A stretch of 64,000 bases of DNA from Lepturacanthus savala (GCA_030544235.1 CM060465.1:33735488-33799487); one strand, 5' to 3'. Shown: positions 35,468-59,830, counted from the stretch's first letter. A program made the numbers and translations. Notes: generated from the sequence alone by a model not told the origin.

Positions 35468-35490
35468 AAAACCTCTCTCTCTCTCTCCAT
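35300..35490 (+). promoter_or_regulatory. C12orf75: Putative C12orf75 promoter with TATA box
   Basis: An inverted CCAAT box (ctattggcc, about 35304) and a GC-rich stretch are followed by a (TG)n run at 35404-35464. The run ends in TATAAAA at 35464-35470. A start site about 30 bases later (near 35495-35500) would give a ~290 base 5' UTR. Prediction from motifs only. Confidence 0.5.
35404..35464. repeat. (TG)n microsatellite fused to the TATA box
   Basis: About 30 units. The last T of the run is the first T of TATAAAA. Confidence 0.95.
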
Positions 35491-35547
35491 GCTTTCACTT
35501 CACTCTCAGCTCTCATTGCATTGCAGAGTAGACAGAGAACAGGTTGA

Positions 35548-35760
35548 AGGGGAAAAAAAAAAAAAAGCGAGGAGGAGGAGGAGGAGGAAGGAGGAGGGAG
35601 GACACGACCAGGAGGAGATCCCCGTTTCTCCTGACCTTCCCTCCTTTTTTTTTTTTTTTTTTAATCTCCCCACTTTTCTCCTCCTTCTCTCCCAACGTGT
35701 CTCCCTGGCTTTTTCCTTCCCCTCTTCCCTCCTTCTTCTCGTTTGAAACGTCTTCTCTCT
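35548..35760 (+). other. C12orf75: Polypurine then polypyrimidine tracts in the C12orf75 5' leader
   Basis: A purine tract (poly-A, then gaggaggaggagg repeats, about 35548-35605) is followed by a pyrimidine tract (ccttccctcc, poly-T, ctcctccttctctccc, about 35634-35755). The two can pair into a long imperfect hairpin in the mRNA leader, or form a triplex in DNA. Confidence 0.7.
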
Positions 35761-35788
35761 GCTTGGACGGTGGCTGCATCGATGCAAA

Positions 35789-49229
<13,441 letters not shown>

Positions 49230-49267
49230 CAGCTGTTGGAAAGGAACATGCACAGGTACTTTATTTT

Positions 49268-49273
49268 AATAAA
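49268..49273 (+). terminator. C12orf75: Possible polyadenylation signal of C12orf75
   Basis: AATAAA 39 bases after the stop codon. It is only used if the transcript is not spliced at 49255. Many AATAAA words occur by chance in this AT-rich DNA. Confidence 0.35.
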
Positions 49274-49661
49274 TATCACCACTGTCTTTGTTTTTTATAA
49301 CGTGTCACATATTGATTTCTTCAGTTAAATGTCCCAACGTGATTATTTCAGATGATATTTAGTCGTTAAAGCCATAGATTTATGTAAAACTTCAAATAAA
49401 AAGTGTAAAACATGGGAGCATTAAAACAAACAGAAGCTGGTACAAAGACTACGATGAAAGCAGAATAAATACATATTAAATAATAAATTAAATTATATAT
49501 ATTATAAATGTACAACAAATATAATAATAGCCCCATCCTCGTCATTGTCACAGAAGTAGATGATTTTTTTAATTAGTAAATGCTCAATAACAATAAAACG
49601 TATTGTTCCAATAATCATAATTAGACTTTTGCTTATTTGTCCACTCACATGTTAAAGGTTT

Positions 49662-50110
49662 TAACTCTCTATTGCATGAAATATTACTTAGATTTGGTAA
49701 AACAAATGTGTTGATAAATAATATTTATATTAAAAAATATGTAAGAAAAAGTTATGGCAACAAATCAATTTTTTTAACATATTAGAAAAAAAACGTATAA
49801 TATTAAATTTAATTAAATGTACAAAATAAATAAATATATACCTAATAATATAATATCATAATATAATAAGTATTTACCTACTGATGATGCAGGACAAACA
49901 GGATATCCTGGTCATGTGACCTCATAAATTGCATGTCCTTCAAAATAAAAGCCCCCTAACTGTAAAAACTGTTTTTTAACACAGCTTTTCAGCTTTTTAT
50001 AAAAGTGAAGATAAATTAATTGCTGCCTTAATGCAACATCATGCAATAGCACAATAGAACTATGCAATAGTGACTTAAAAATATCCTTTTAAGGTACATT
50101 TAGAACAGAT
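49662..50110 (+). mobile_element. piggyBac-like non-autonomous element, right end decayed
   Basis: Left end TTAACTCTCTATTGCATG, then the family core ggatatcctggtcatgtgacct near 49901 and aaaataaaagccccc. The right side has several catgcaatag-like words but no clean GGGTTAA end. Confidence 0.55.
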
Positions 50111-50274
50111 GAAACAAATTGCACTGGACTTTAAACTGAAATGACAGCACTGCATAAAGGCCAACGACTTTATTCCTTATTTCTCTGCAGGATTCTGCAC
50201 ATTCATTCACCCAGAGACACTCACACAATCAGCAGAGAGCATGTGCTCAACATACACTGAATAAAGAAAAGCGA

Positions 50275-50600
50275 GGATGATGAAGCCGGGTGGAGATCTG
50301 CGTCGGGGGGATCCATAACAAAGATGAGCACCGAAGCGGACAAACAGCCAAGTTTAGCTGTGGACGGCGGCCATTTTGACTCCTCGGCAGTGAAACTTTC
50401 TCTTTTCTCAGGAGGAGACGACGCGGGACGCGAGCCAACTAACGAAAAAACTGTCTGGCGCTCACACACATTCCCAGTAAGCCCTCTGCAATAATAATGG
50501 CTGTCCAGTTGTTCCTCTGGAAGATGCCGTTAATGATTAAGAGTCGTGAGTCGGAGATAAATCGGAATTCCCACAACAGCAAACACATTCCTGCTAGAAT
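50275..50600. other. GC-rich unique island downstream of C12orf75
   Basis: Contains ggaggagacgacgcgggacg and several CpGs in an otherwise AT-rich area. A plus-strand ORF of about 44 codons starts at ATG 50322 and minus-strand ORFs also cross it; none has a recognised domain. It may be a small CpG island, an exon of a non-coding transcript, or a conserved element. Confidence 0.35.
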
Positions 50601-50755
50601 GTCTCATTGTTGATTTCAATCAGGGACCTGATGCTGTTGCAAAACTACATAGCTAGTCTGAAAATGGTTTTAACCCTCTATTGCATGAAATAAAAACAGG
50701 TTTTGAATGTTTTTGTTACGTAAAATGGCCTAAAAAATAGAAGAAATATACACGA

Positions 50756-51077
50756 CAGTTCAAAAGTTTGGGGTCACTAAGAAATTTACTTATTTATGAA
50801 AGAAAAGCACTGTTTTTTTCAATAAATATAACTTTAAACTAATCAGGAATACACTCTATACATTGCTAATGTGCTAAATGACTATTCTAGCTGCAAATGT
50901 CTGGTTTTTGGTGCATCAATATCTGAAGAAATTTGAAGGAAAAAATTATTATTTCAAATACAAATCATTATTTATAACCTTGTCAATGTTTTTACTATAT
51001 TTTCTATTAATTTTACAAATCATGGTGGTAAATAAAAGAGTGAAAATTGTCTGGGTGACCCCAAACTATTGAACAGT
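50756..51077. mobile_element. Short TIR element nested in the piggyBac-like element
   Basis: Ends CAGTTCAAAAGTTTGGGGTCAC and GTGACCCCAAACTATTGAACAGT, imperfect inverse repeats of about 22 bases enclosing ~275 bp of AT-rich DNA. Non-autonomous; superfamily uncertain (Tc1/mariner-like or other). Confidence 0.7.
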
Positions 51078-51087
51078 AGGAGTTTTT

Positions 51088-51091
<4 letters not shown>

Positions 51092-51146
<55 letters not shown>
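51092..51146. repeat. (AT)n microsatellite
   Basis: About 27 units, next to the right end of the nested element. Confidence 0.95.
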
Positions 51147-51148
<2 letters not shown>

Positions 51149-53010
51149 CAACCTTTGGTTGTAAGAAATGCTCACGTGTCAATTGTCCATGAGCAAACAG
51201 GATATCCTGGTCATGTGACCTCATAAATTGTATGCCCTTCAAAATAAAAGCCCCCTTTTCATGCCTAGACATTGTAAAAAAAAATGTTTTTAATGTTTTT
51301 ATTACTTAAAATGACAGAAATTATAGATATATTTATTATATACACTAGGAATCTTCCATATTTGCATTTTGTTGCCACCAAATCAGCATATTAGGAAAAA
51401 AAACATAACTATAACATCAAAATATAATTAAATTCAAGTTATTTTTTTATTTGGTGAAAACAGAACTAAAATTCCGAATAAATGACAACCACCAGTTGAT
51501 AGACAGTGATGCTCACATGTCAAATGTCCATGAGCAAACAGGATATCCTGGTCATGTGACCTCATAAATTGTATGTCCTTCAAAATAAAAGCCCCCTTTT
51601 AATGCCTAGACATTGTAAAAAAATGTTTTTAATGTTTTTATTACTTAAAATGGCCGAAATAATAGATATATTTATTATATACACTAGGATTTTTCCACCA
51701 AATCAGTATATTAGGAAAAAAACATAACTATAACATCAATTAAATTCAAGTTCATTTTTTTATTTGGTGAAAACAGAACTAAAATTCTGAATAAGTTGAT
51801 AGACAGTGATGCTCACATGTCAAATGTCCATGAGCAAACAGGATATCCTGGTCATGTGACCTCATAAATTGTATGTCCTTCAAAATAAAAGCCCCCTTTT
51901 CATGCCCAACTGTAAAAACGAAGGTTTTATATAAAAGTTTTTTTAGATAAAATGAAGATAAATTGTTGCCATATGGCAACACTATGCAATAGAGGGTTAA
52001 CGATGGGTCTATAATGCTGATAACCACCATGGGTCAAACCTACTTCTGCCCCAGACTGATTATGTAACATCAGCATATGACTCATGATACTTAGAGAATC
52101 TCTCTCTCTCTCTCTCTGTTTCCGTCTGCCTCGCTCGCCCTTACACAAGCTCTCTCTCTCTGCAGCATGTTTGTTTTTTCCACCCTGAAGAGATCTGACT
52201 GACTGACAATCTGTCAATGAGTTCATATCCTACAAATATATATATATATAAAATATGATAAAAACATGCTGAGAGAAAGAGAACATTCGACTTGTCCCCT
52301 TCCTTGTTTTTTATTCACCTGCACTGATTTTATTACAATTTATTTTATACTTTATATATCACGCTTATGTGAATGTCGTCCTACTGTATGTAATCTTTAA
52401 AGGAACAGGTGTTTTATCATATAATAACAGGTGGCGGTATATGATTGTATATTTACTTTACTTTAAATCCCCTTGTTTAGCATTCAGAAGCATAAATAAG
52501 TACATTTATTCAAGTATTTAAGTGTAATATTTCTATTTAATATGACATTTCAGATATTTATCATACTATTATCTGGATTCTATTAATTTATCACCCTTTT
52601 ATTTTCTTTTTTAATTTGCTATGTACCCAAAGTATCTAAAATTGGCTGAATTTGAGTATTTTTACAACAGTATTTCTAGTTTTACTCAATTACTCAACAC
52701 ATTTTGTTGTTAGTAGATATAATTTTTTATTCATGCACAGATGCTGTAGTAAAATATAGTTGTAATAATATAAAATATGTTATGTGCTTATTACATTATA
52801 GTGCATTATGTTTATGTGCTGCTTATAAATTCTAAACAAGGGGAATTACAATAAAGTATTACAAGGTTTTAACGAAGCTCAACATTGTTTTAGTTTCTTA
52901 ATATTATGTCTCAACTATCTGTGGCATTTAGAACCAAACTCATTTATTCCTGCTGAAGATGTAAATCTGTAAAAAATAAATAAATAAATGCACATTTGGT
53001 GCTTTTAGTG

Positions 53011-53444
53011 CAGTGGTTTTCAAAATGTTTAATGTCAAAAACTCTTAAATTAAAATTAAAATAGATTTTGGAGGACATCTGATAAGATTTATGCAGAAAT
53101 TGTAGGTTAAAATAATAAATAAATGAATGAATGAATAAATAATGATAATAATTTATTTTTTTTGTATTATTTTATATTTATTTTATTTCCCATTTTATTT
53201 ATTAATTTATTTATATTAAAATATATTTACATATTTATGTATTTGTTTCCCCCTTTCATTCACCTCAATATAAGAAAATGGAAAATACAATTTAAAAATT
53301 AATTAAATATTATTATATTATAAATGATAGGAAATAATAACCAATAAATAAAACAATATATTTATTTATTTAATTAAATTATGGCATGAGGCATCTTCTC
53401 AGGGACCCCTGGAGGGTCCCCAGACCTCATGTTGAGAACCACTG
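53011..53444 (+). mobile_element. hAT-type (Charlie-like) non-autonomous element with target duplication
   Basis: Ends CAGTGGTTTTCAAAATG and TTGAGAACCACTG are the classic hAT terminal inverted repeat. They are flanked by ttttagtg (53003-53010) and ctctagtg (53445-53452), an 8 bp target duplication matching at 6 of 8. The interior is AT-rich with no ORF. Confidence 0.8.
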
Positions 53445-53579
53445 CTCTAGTGAGTATTTAAAACAGCAGATTTACACAAAAATACATGGCTTGTCTGTGT
53501 AAATTCATTGTTTTTTTGGTCTTTTTCATGGAATTCGGTTGACAATAGGAAGAATACCGATAAATCACCAGCTTTATCT

Positions 53580-53820
53580 TTTAACAGGACTAAATTTCTA
53601 GCACATCAGTGTCCCTAGACATAAAAAAGGAGACGTTACAGCTGGCCGGGCATTCGGGGCCAAGGTCATTTATCAGCCAGACTCCTGACAGTTTCCTCCT
53701 CTCATGAATGTACAACATCCTCCACACACCAGGAGCCGGAGGAGGGTGGAAGTAGGCCAACTCCACACACTTGAGATTCAAGAGATGCTCTTTCCACGCT
53801 AACACAAGACGCTTTCTACA
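53580..53820. other. Unique mixed-composition block
   Basis: Contains gctggccgggcattcggggccaagg and a 71-codon minus ORF without recognisable domain. A candidate conserved element, weak. Confidence 0.25.
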
Positions 53821-53823
53821 CCC

Positions 53824-53826
<3 letters not shown>

Positions 53827-53864
<38 letters not shown>
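53827..53864. repeat. (GT)n microsatellite
   Basis: About 19 units. Confidence 0.95.
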
Positions 53865-53865
<1 letters not shown>

Positions 53866-53926
53866 CCTAGTCCACTGCTTTGCTTGACCAGCCGCATAAA
53901 CACAGGGTGAGGCCTATACACACAAG

Positions 53927-55408
53927 AAGGGTTGCAAAAGGGTGGAAAATTCCAGGTAAATTTCCAGAAACCTTCCATTGGAAGTTAAACTGGGGAATTT
54001 GGGAAATATTTATATTTCCCATATATTTATATTGAGCCTTAAGGAGGTTACCTACAGGTAATATTTTTTGTTTGAGTCTATGGTAAAAGCGCTCTCTTAA
54101 GGAAGTAGCAAAGCATTTGCTGACAATTAAAGTTTTAGTGTTTTGTGTTAGCTAGCCACCTTAAATGGGGCGATAGCTGGCATGATTGTAGCTGGCAGTA
54201 GCTATGTAGCTAACTGGCAATAGATAGCTAGCTAACTGACAGCAGCTGACAAGCTAACTGGCAGTAGTTGGCTAGCTTACTGGCAGTAGCTGGCTAGTTA
54301 ACTGGCAGTAGTTGGCTAGCTTACTGGCAGTAGCTGGCTAGTTAACTGGCAGTAGATATCTAGCTAACTGACAGCAGCTGATTAGCTAACTGGCAGTAAC
54401 TAGCTAGCTAACACACATTAGATAGCTAGCTAACTGGCAGTAGCTGGCTAGTTAACTGGCAGTAGTTGGCTAGCTTACTGGCAGTAGCTGGCTAGTTAAC
54501 TGGCATTAGATTGCTAGCTAACTGGCAATAGCTGGCTAGTTAACCGGCTGTAGTTGGCTAGCTAACTGGCAGTAGCTGGCTAGTTAACTGGCAGTAACTA
54601 GCTAGCTAACTGGCATTAGATAGCTAGCTAACTGGCAGTAGCTGGCTAGTTAACTGGCAGTAGATAGCTAGCTAACTGACAGCAGCTGACTAGCTAACTG
54701 GCAGTAACTAGCTAGCTAACTGGCATTAGATTGCTAGCTAACTGGCAATAGCTGGCTAGTTAACTGGCAGTAGTTGGCTAGCTAACTGGCAGTAGCTGGC
54801 TAGTTAACTGGCTGTAGTTGGCTAGCTAACTGGCAGTAGCTGGCTAGTTAACTGGCTGTAGCTGGCTAGCTAACTGGCATTAGATAGCTAGCTAACTGGA
54901 AGTATCTGGCTAGTTAACTGGCAGTAGTTGGCTAGCTTACTGGCAGTAGCTGGCTAGCTAGCATTTACCACTAATTTTATGACCATGGATAATAATAAAG
55001 TTATTTTTAACATGCTTTTACAAGTATCGCAAATATTAGCCAGTCAAAGTTCATACATTTAAAATAATCTGTTAGTGTAGGCTTTTCTGATACGAAAGAA
55101 TGATATGTACAATATAAAACTTGTTCATTTAAATTTTTTTAAATGTTTTAAGTGAGTTAAACTATCTGGTACCAAGTTTTTAAGGTTACATTTTTGTCAC
55201 TGAGCCATTTACACCATAATATTATCAAAACCTACTTGACTTTATATAGTTCATGGGCTCAAATGTGTTAAAATCTGGTTGTTTCAGCCAAGATTATGCT
55301 ACTGTTATTATGCCGTTAAGGGCCAGCATTAAATTTCGCTTGAATTTATTCCCATAATTCCCATTGGAAGTTTCCAACTTTGAAAATTCCTGGAATTTTG
55401 CAACCCTA
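53927..55408. mobile_element. hAT-like element carrying an internal minisatellite
   Basis: Ends AAGGGTTGCAAAAGG and GGAATTTTGCAACCCTA are inverse repeats, flanked by cacacaag (53919-53926) and gacacaag (55409-55416), 7 of 8 identical. The subterminal sequences match the BED-finger relics in appl2 intron 10. The middle is replaced by the 22 bp minisatellite at 54170-54960. No transposase is left. Confidence 0.75.
54170..54960. repeat. 22 bp minisatellite array 1 (TAGCTAACTGGCAGTAGCTGGC)
   Basis: About 35 units with variants GCATTAGATAGC, GCAGTAACTAGC and GACAGCAGCTGAC. The left flank (ccaccttaaatgggg) and right flank (tagcatttaccactaat, ttatgaccatg) are shared with array 2. Confidence 0.95.
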
Positions 55409-55439
55409 GACACAAGCTTTACCGTTTTTACTTGTTTTT

Positions 55440-55850
55440 TTGTGTCGCTGATTTAACCATTAAAGCAGCGAGGGGTTTGATGTAGAGTCTTTAATTGCGA
55501 GCCATTCGTTTACAGTGTTCACCTGTGGTAGAGGTGTGATGTTCTTGCAGATTCAACGAGGTGCTTCGTGTAACCGTGTGCGTTTTACAAGCATATTATA
55601 AAAAAAAAGATTCGAATATCAGAAGTTTCCGTGTCATTTTCTTTCTTGATATCTATTTCCTCCCATTGCTGCAGCCCTGGTTCCATTGCGTCAATCCCGA
55701 CCAGAGGCTGTGTGCTTGCCTGTCTCTCCCTCTTTTATCAGCCTCACTTTGCCCTTTTAATGGTTGCTCCCCCCTGTATTTGATGAATGTCATCGCTTTT
55801 TTGCCCTATTCAATTAATCTAACAGGGACAAAACGGGGGGACTGAATGTG
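55440..55850. other. Unique mixed-composition island, candidate conserved element
   Basis: Non-repetitive sequence lying between two transposon-like elements. A 94-codon ORF at 55561-55842 has no recognisable domain. Contains ttcaattaatct and similar AT-core words typical of enhancers. Confidence 0.35.
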
Positions 55851-55881
55851 GATGAATAACGCAGTCATGGAGGTCGGTGTG

Positions 55882-58103
55882 TACACTGAAAAAAAGTGAA
55901 ATATGCCATTTAAAACAGGATAAAATTAATGATTTAACTGTGAAACTCATTCTTTTTTGCATTTAGAGACATTAAGTTTGGATTATACTGAATTAAATAT
56001 ACGTCCAAAGGACCCTCTTAAATAATGTTCTTCTCCTTCATGACATTCAGGTAATACTTTTTGTTTGAGTCGATGGTAAAAGCTCTCTCTCTCGACATCA
56101 TGAATATTGTTTTATGGATTTTGAATCCAGAAATAAAAGGAAGTAGCAAAGCATTTGCTGACAATTAAAGTTTTGGTGTTTTGTGTGTATACATTGTAAA
56201 GAAAAGACCTAATTAAACTGGTTAGCTAGCCACCTTAAATGGGGCAATAGCTAGCATGATTGTAGCTGGCAGTAGCTATGTAGCTAACTGGCAGTAGATG
56301 GCTAGCTAACTGGCAGTATCTAACTAGCTAACTGGCAGTAACTAGCTAGCTAACTGGCATTAGATAACTAGCTAACTGGCAGTAGCTGGCTAGTTAACTG
56401 GCAGTAGATGGCTAGCTAACTGACAGCAACTAGCTAGCTAACTGGCATTAGATAGCTAGCTAACTGGCAGTAGCTGGTTAGTTAACTGGCAGTAACTAGC
56501 TAGCTAACTGGCATTAGATAGCTAGCTAACTGAGCAGCTGACTAGCTAATTGGCAGTAACTAGCTAGCTAACTGGCATTAGATAGCTAGCTAACTGGCAG
56601 TAGCTAGCTAGTTAACTGGCAGTAGATGGCTAGATAACTGTCTGTAGCTGGCTAGCTTACTGGCAGTAGCTGGCTAGCTAATTGGCAGTAACTAGCTATC
56701 TAACTGGCATTAGATAGCTAACTAACTGGCAGTAACTAGCTAGCTAACTGGCATTAGATAACTAGCTAACTGGCAGTAGCTGGCTAGTTAACTGGCAGTA
56801 GATGGCTAGCTAACTGACAGCAACTAGCTAGCTAACTGGCATTAGATAGCTAGCTAACTGGCAGTAGCTGGTTAGTTAACTGGCAGTAACTAGCTAGCTA
56901 ACTGGCATTAGATAGCTAGCTAACTGAGCAGCTGACTAGCTAATTGGCAGTAACTAGCTAGCTAACTGGCATTAGATAGCTAGCTAACTGGCAGTAGCTA
57001 GCTAGTTAACTGGCAGTAGATGGCTAGATAACTGTCTGTAGCTGGCTAGCTTACTGGCAGTAGCTGGCTAGCTAATTGGCAGTAACTAGCTATCTAACTG
57101 GCATTAGATAGCTAACTAACTGGCAGTAACTAGCTAGCTAACTGGCATTGGATAACTAGCTAACTGGCAGTAGCTGGCTAGTTAACTGGCAGTAGATGGC
57201 TAGCTAACTGACAGCAACTAGCTAGCTAACTGGCATTAGATAGCTAGCTAACTGGCAGTAGCTGGTTAGTTAACTGGCAGTAACTAGCTAGCTAACTGGC
57301 ATTAGATAGCTAGCTAACTGAGCAGCTGACTAGCTAATTGGCAGTAACTAGCTAGCTAACTGGCATTAGATGGCTAGATAACTGGCTGTAGCTGGCTAGC
57401 TTACTGGCAGTAGCTGGCTAGCTAACTGGCAGTAGCTGGCTAGCTAATTGGCAGTAACTAGCTATCTAACTGGCATTAGATAGCTAACTAACTGGCTGTA
57501 GCTAGGTAGCTTACTGGCAGTAGCTGGCTAGCTAACTGGCAGTAGCTGGCTAGTTAACTGGCAGTAGATGGCTAGCTAACTGGCTGTAGCTGGCTAGCTT
57601 ACTGGCAGCAGCTGGCTAGCTAACTGGCAGTAGATGGCTAGCTAACTGGCAGTAGATGGCTAGCTAACTGGCAGTAGATGGCTAGCTAGCATTTACCACT
57701 AATGTTATGACCATGAATAATAATAAATTTATTTATCGGAAACGTTAGCCAGCCAAAGTTCATACATTTAAAATAATCTGTTAGCCAAGTCTTCTTATTA
57801 TAGCTTCTTCTTATTATAAGATGGGAAATAAAAATGATTTTTGAAGTCAAATAAAATGTGGAAAAATATAGTTTGGCTATATGTAAATTATTTTAATGCA
57901 AACATTAATTCAGTGAAAAGTGAATCAATTGAAATGCATTAGTTTGGTTCAGTAACTAAAATTTTAAGAAAATCATTTGGATCAAGTGCAGTTTTACAAT
58001 TATAACATCAAATAGCATAAGAAGTGATGCAATTTACATTCTGCACAGTCAAATACTTTACACTTTTTTTTAGTTTATGCAGGGTTCTACTTTTTTCAGT
58101 GTA
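55882..58103. mobile_element. TIR-bounded element containing minisatellite array 2
   Basis: Ends TACACTGAAAAAAAGT and ACTTTTTTCAGTGTA are near-perfect inverse repeats 2.2 kb apart. No clear target duplication. Inside lie the left flank, array and right flank also present in the hAT-like element at 53927. Confidence 0.55.
56220..57690. repeat. 22 bp minisatellite array 2 with 394 bp higher-order period
   Basis: About 65 units. The variant ggcattagataactagc is at 56356 and 56750, and a one-base variant is at 57144, exactly 394 bp apart each time. Longer blocks between them are nearly identical. Confidence 0.95.
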
Positions 58104-58129
58104 GAAAATGTGAGCTCCTTCAGGTTTTG

Positions 58130-58480
58130 TGGCGCATTGGTGTTAAAAAAACGACGGGAACCACTTCAGGTCAAAGCAGCTGTGAATTGTTTTAATTATT
58201 TACACGCTGGGAAAGACTTGGAGTAGTTATTGGACAGCGGCGTCTCATTATGTTGCCAACTGCTGTATGATGTTATGATTAAAGAGGTAATAACGGAGGT
58301 GATTGTGATATTCCACGCTGGAAATCACATTTTACAGGCTCCTTTAATCCTTACTCTGTCTTTCATTCACACTTGTTTCACCTAATTCATCAAAAACGGC
58401 AGAAAAACCCCTCTGTGTAACTCATCCACGATCACCTAACTCAATTATTTATGATTAAAGACTTTTATATTGTCTGCACA
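58130..58480. other. Candidate conserved non-coding element
   Basis: Unique, mixed-composition sequence without ORF, including attttaattatttacacgc-like homeodomain cores and gtaataacggaggtgattg. Inference from composition only. Confidence 0.35.
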
Positions 58481-58579
58481 CAGCTGTCTTTATTGATTCT
58501 TGTCTTTTTTTCATTTTTTTTTTTTAATGTATCTGCCCTTTGTGATCGATAAGCTAAGCTAAGCGGTGTTACAGACAAA

Positions 58580-58960
58580 GTGCCTGACGATATCAAGTGA
58601 CAATCGGCGAGGAGAACATTTGTCATTATTGAACAGAGGAGGCCTTTGTGCAGTCTGGCTGCAACATGATCAATCACGGCTCCATCTCGGTAATTGACTG
58701 CACTGGGAGTGCATGGAGGGAAGGAGGAGGCGCAGCAGGAGCAGGAGCAGGAGGTGGTGGAGACATCAACTCTGTCCTTGTTTTGTTTTTTACTGCACAG
58801 CAGACACTTGACTTTCTGCTGTGATTGCCTGTCATATTATCCAGTAGGTACAGTAACCAAGGACAAATATCAGCTGTTCATAGCAGGCGAGATCAAACAG
58901 AGACGGCTAATAAGCCACCGAGGGACATTTAAGTGTAGAGCATGGATTTACATTACTATA
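58580..58960. other. Candidate conserved non-coding element (strongest by eye)
   Basis: The stretch around 58595-58720 (gacaatcggcgaggagaaca, tgcaacatgatcaatcacgg, cggtaattgactgcactggg) is non-repetitive, balanced in composition and closed in all frames over most of its length. It carries ATCAATCA and TAATTG cores (PBX/HOX- and homeodomain-like). The purine-rich ggaggaggcgcagcaggagc follows. Confidence 0.4.
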
Positions 58961-59094
58961 TCCATGCTGTAGCCTGAGCTATATACACATACAGTAGCAT
59001 ACAGTAGCATTGTAATAATAAAAAAGATGGTGATTTGCCATTTAATACTTAAACAGGACATAAACACTCTTTAACGTCTTGTTAAAAACTTGCA

Positions 59095-59830
59095 GTAAGT
59101 GGTTAATTAACTGGCAGTAGCTGGCTAGCTAACTGGCAGTAGATGGCTAGCTAACTGGCAGTAGGTGGCTAACAAACTGGTAGTAGGTGGCTAGCTAACT
59201 GGCAGTAGATGGCTAGCTAACTGGCAGTAGGTGGCTAACTAACTGGTAGTAGCTGGCTAGCTAACTGGCAGTAGATGGCTAGCTAACTGGCAGTAGGTGG
59301 CTAACTAACTGGTAGTAGCTGGCTAGCTAACTGGCAGTAGGTGGCTAGCTAACTGGCAGTAGGTGGCTAACTAACTGGCAGTAGATGGCTAGCTAACTGG
59401 CAGTAGGTGGCTAACTAACGGGTAGTAGATGGCTATCTAACTGGCAGTAGCTGGCTAGCTAACTGGCAGTAGGTGGCTAACTAACGGGTAGTAGATGGCT
59501 AGCTCACTGGTAGTAGCTGGCTAGCTAACTGGGAGTAGGTGGCTAACTAACGGGTAGTAGATGGCTAACTAACTGGCAGTAGGTGGCTAACTAACTGGCA
59601 GTAGCTGGCTAGCTAGTATTTACCGCTAACAATATGAGTTCATACATTTAAAATAATTGGATAAGTGTCTTTTTTTATAGAGTTTATAAGATCGAGTTTA
59701 TAAGGAACTACAAAGAGTTTATAAGGAACTACAAACAGGACATACACACTCTTTAACGTCCTGTTAAAGAGTGGATGTAGCTGGCTAGCTAATTGGCAGT
59801 AGCTAGCTAACTAGCATTTAGCTAACATTA
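59095..59830. repeat. 22 bp minisatellite array 3 and a short fourth copy
   Basis: 59100-59620 has about 24 units dominated by the GTAGGTGGCTAAC and GTAGATGGC variants. It ends tagctagtatttaccgctaac, then gttcatacatttaaaataat as in arrays 1 and 2. A three-unit remnant at 59770-59830 ends ctaacattatgaccatgaata. Both have acaggacata.acactctttaacgtc at the left. Confidence 0.93.

Larger units (their letters stand above)
50670..52000 (+). mobile_element. piggyBac-like element with perfect 17 bp terminal inverted repeats
   Basis: Left end TTAACCCTCTATTGCAT (50670) and right end ATGCAATAGAGGGTTAA (ending 52000) are exact inverses including the TTAA that piggyBac elements duplicate at their target. 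The body holds three tandem copies of the family core (ggatatcctggtcatgtgacctcataaattgtatg at about 51201, 51540 and 51840, a step of ~300-340 bp), an (AT)n run and a nested element (50756-51077). There is no transposase ORF. Confidence 0.72.

Noticed and set aside
55561..55845. 94-codon plus-strand ORF
   Set aside because: No domain and weak start context; more likely part of a non-coding unique island.
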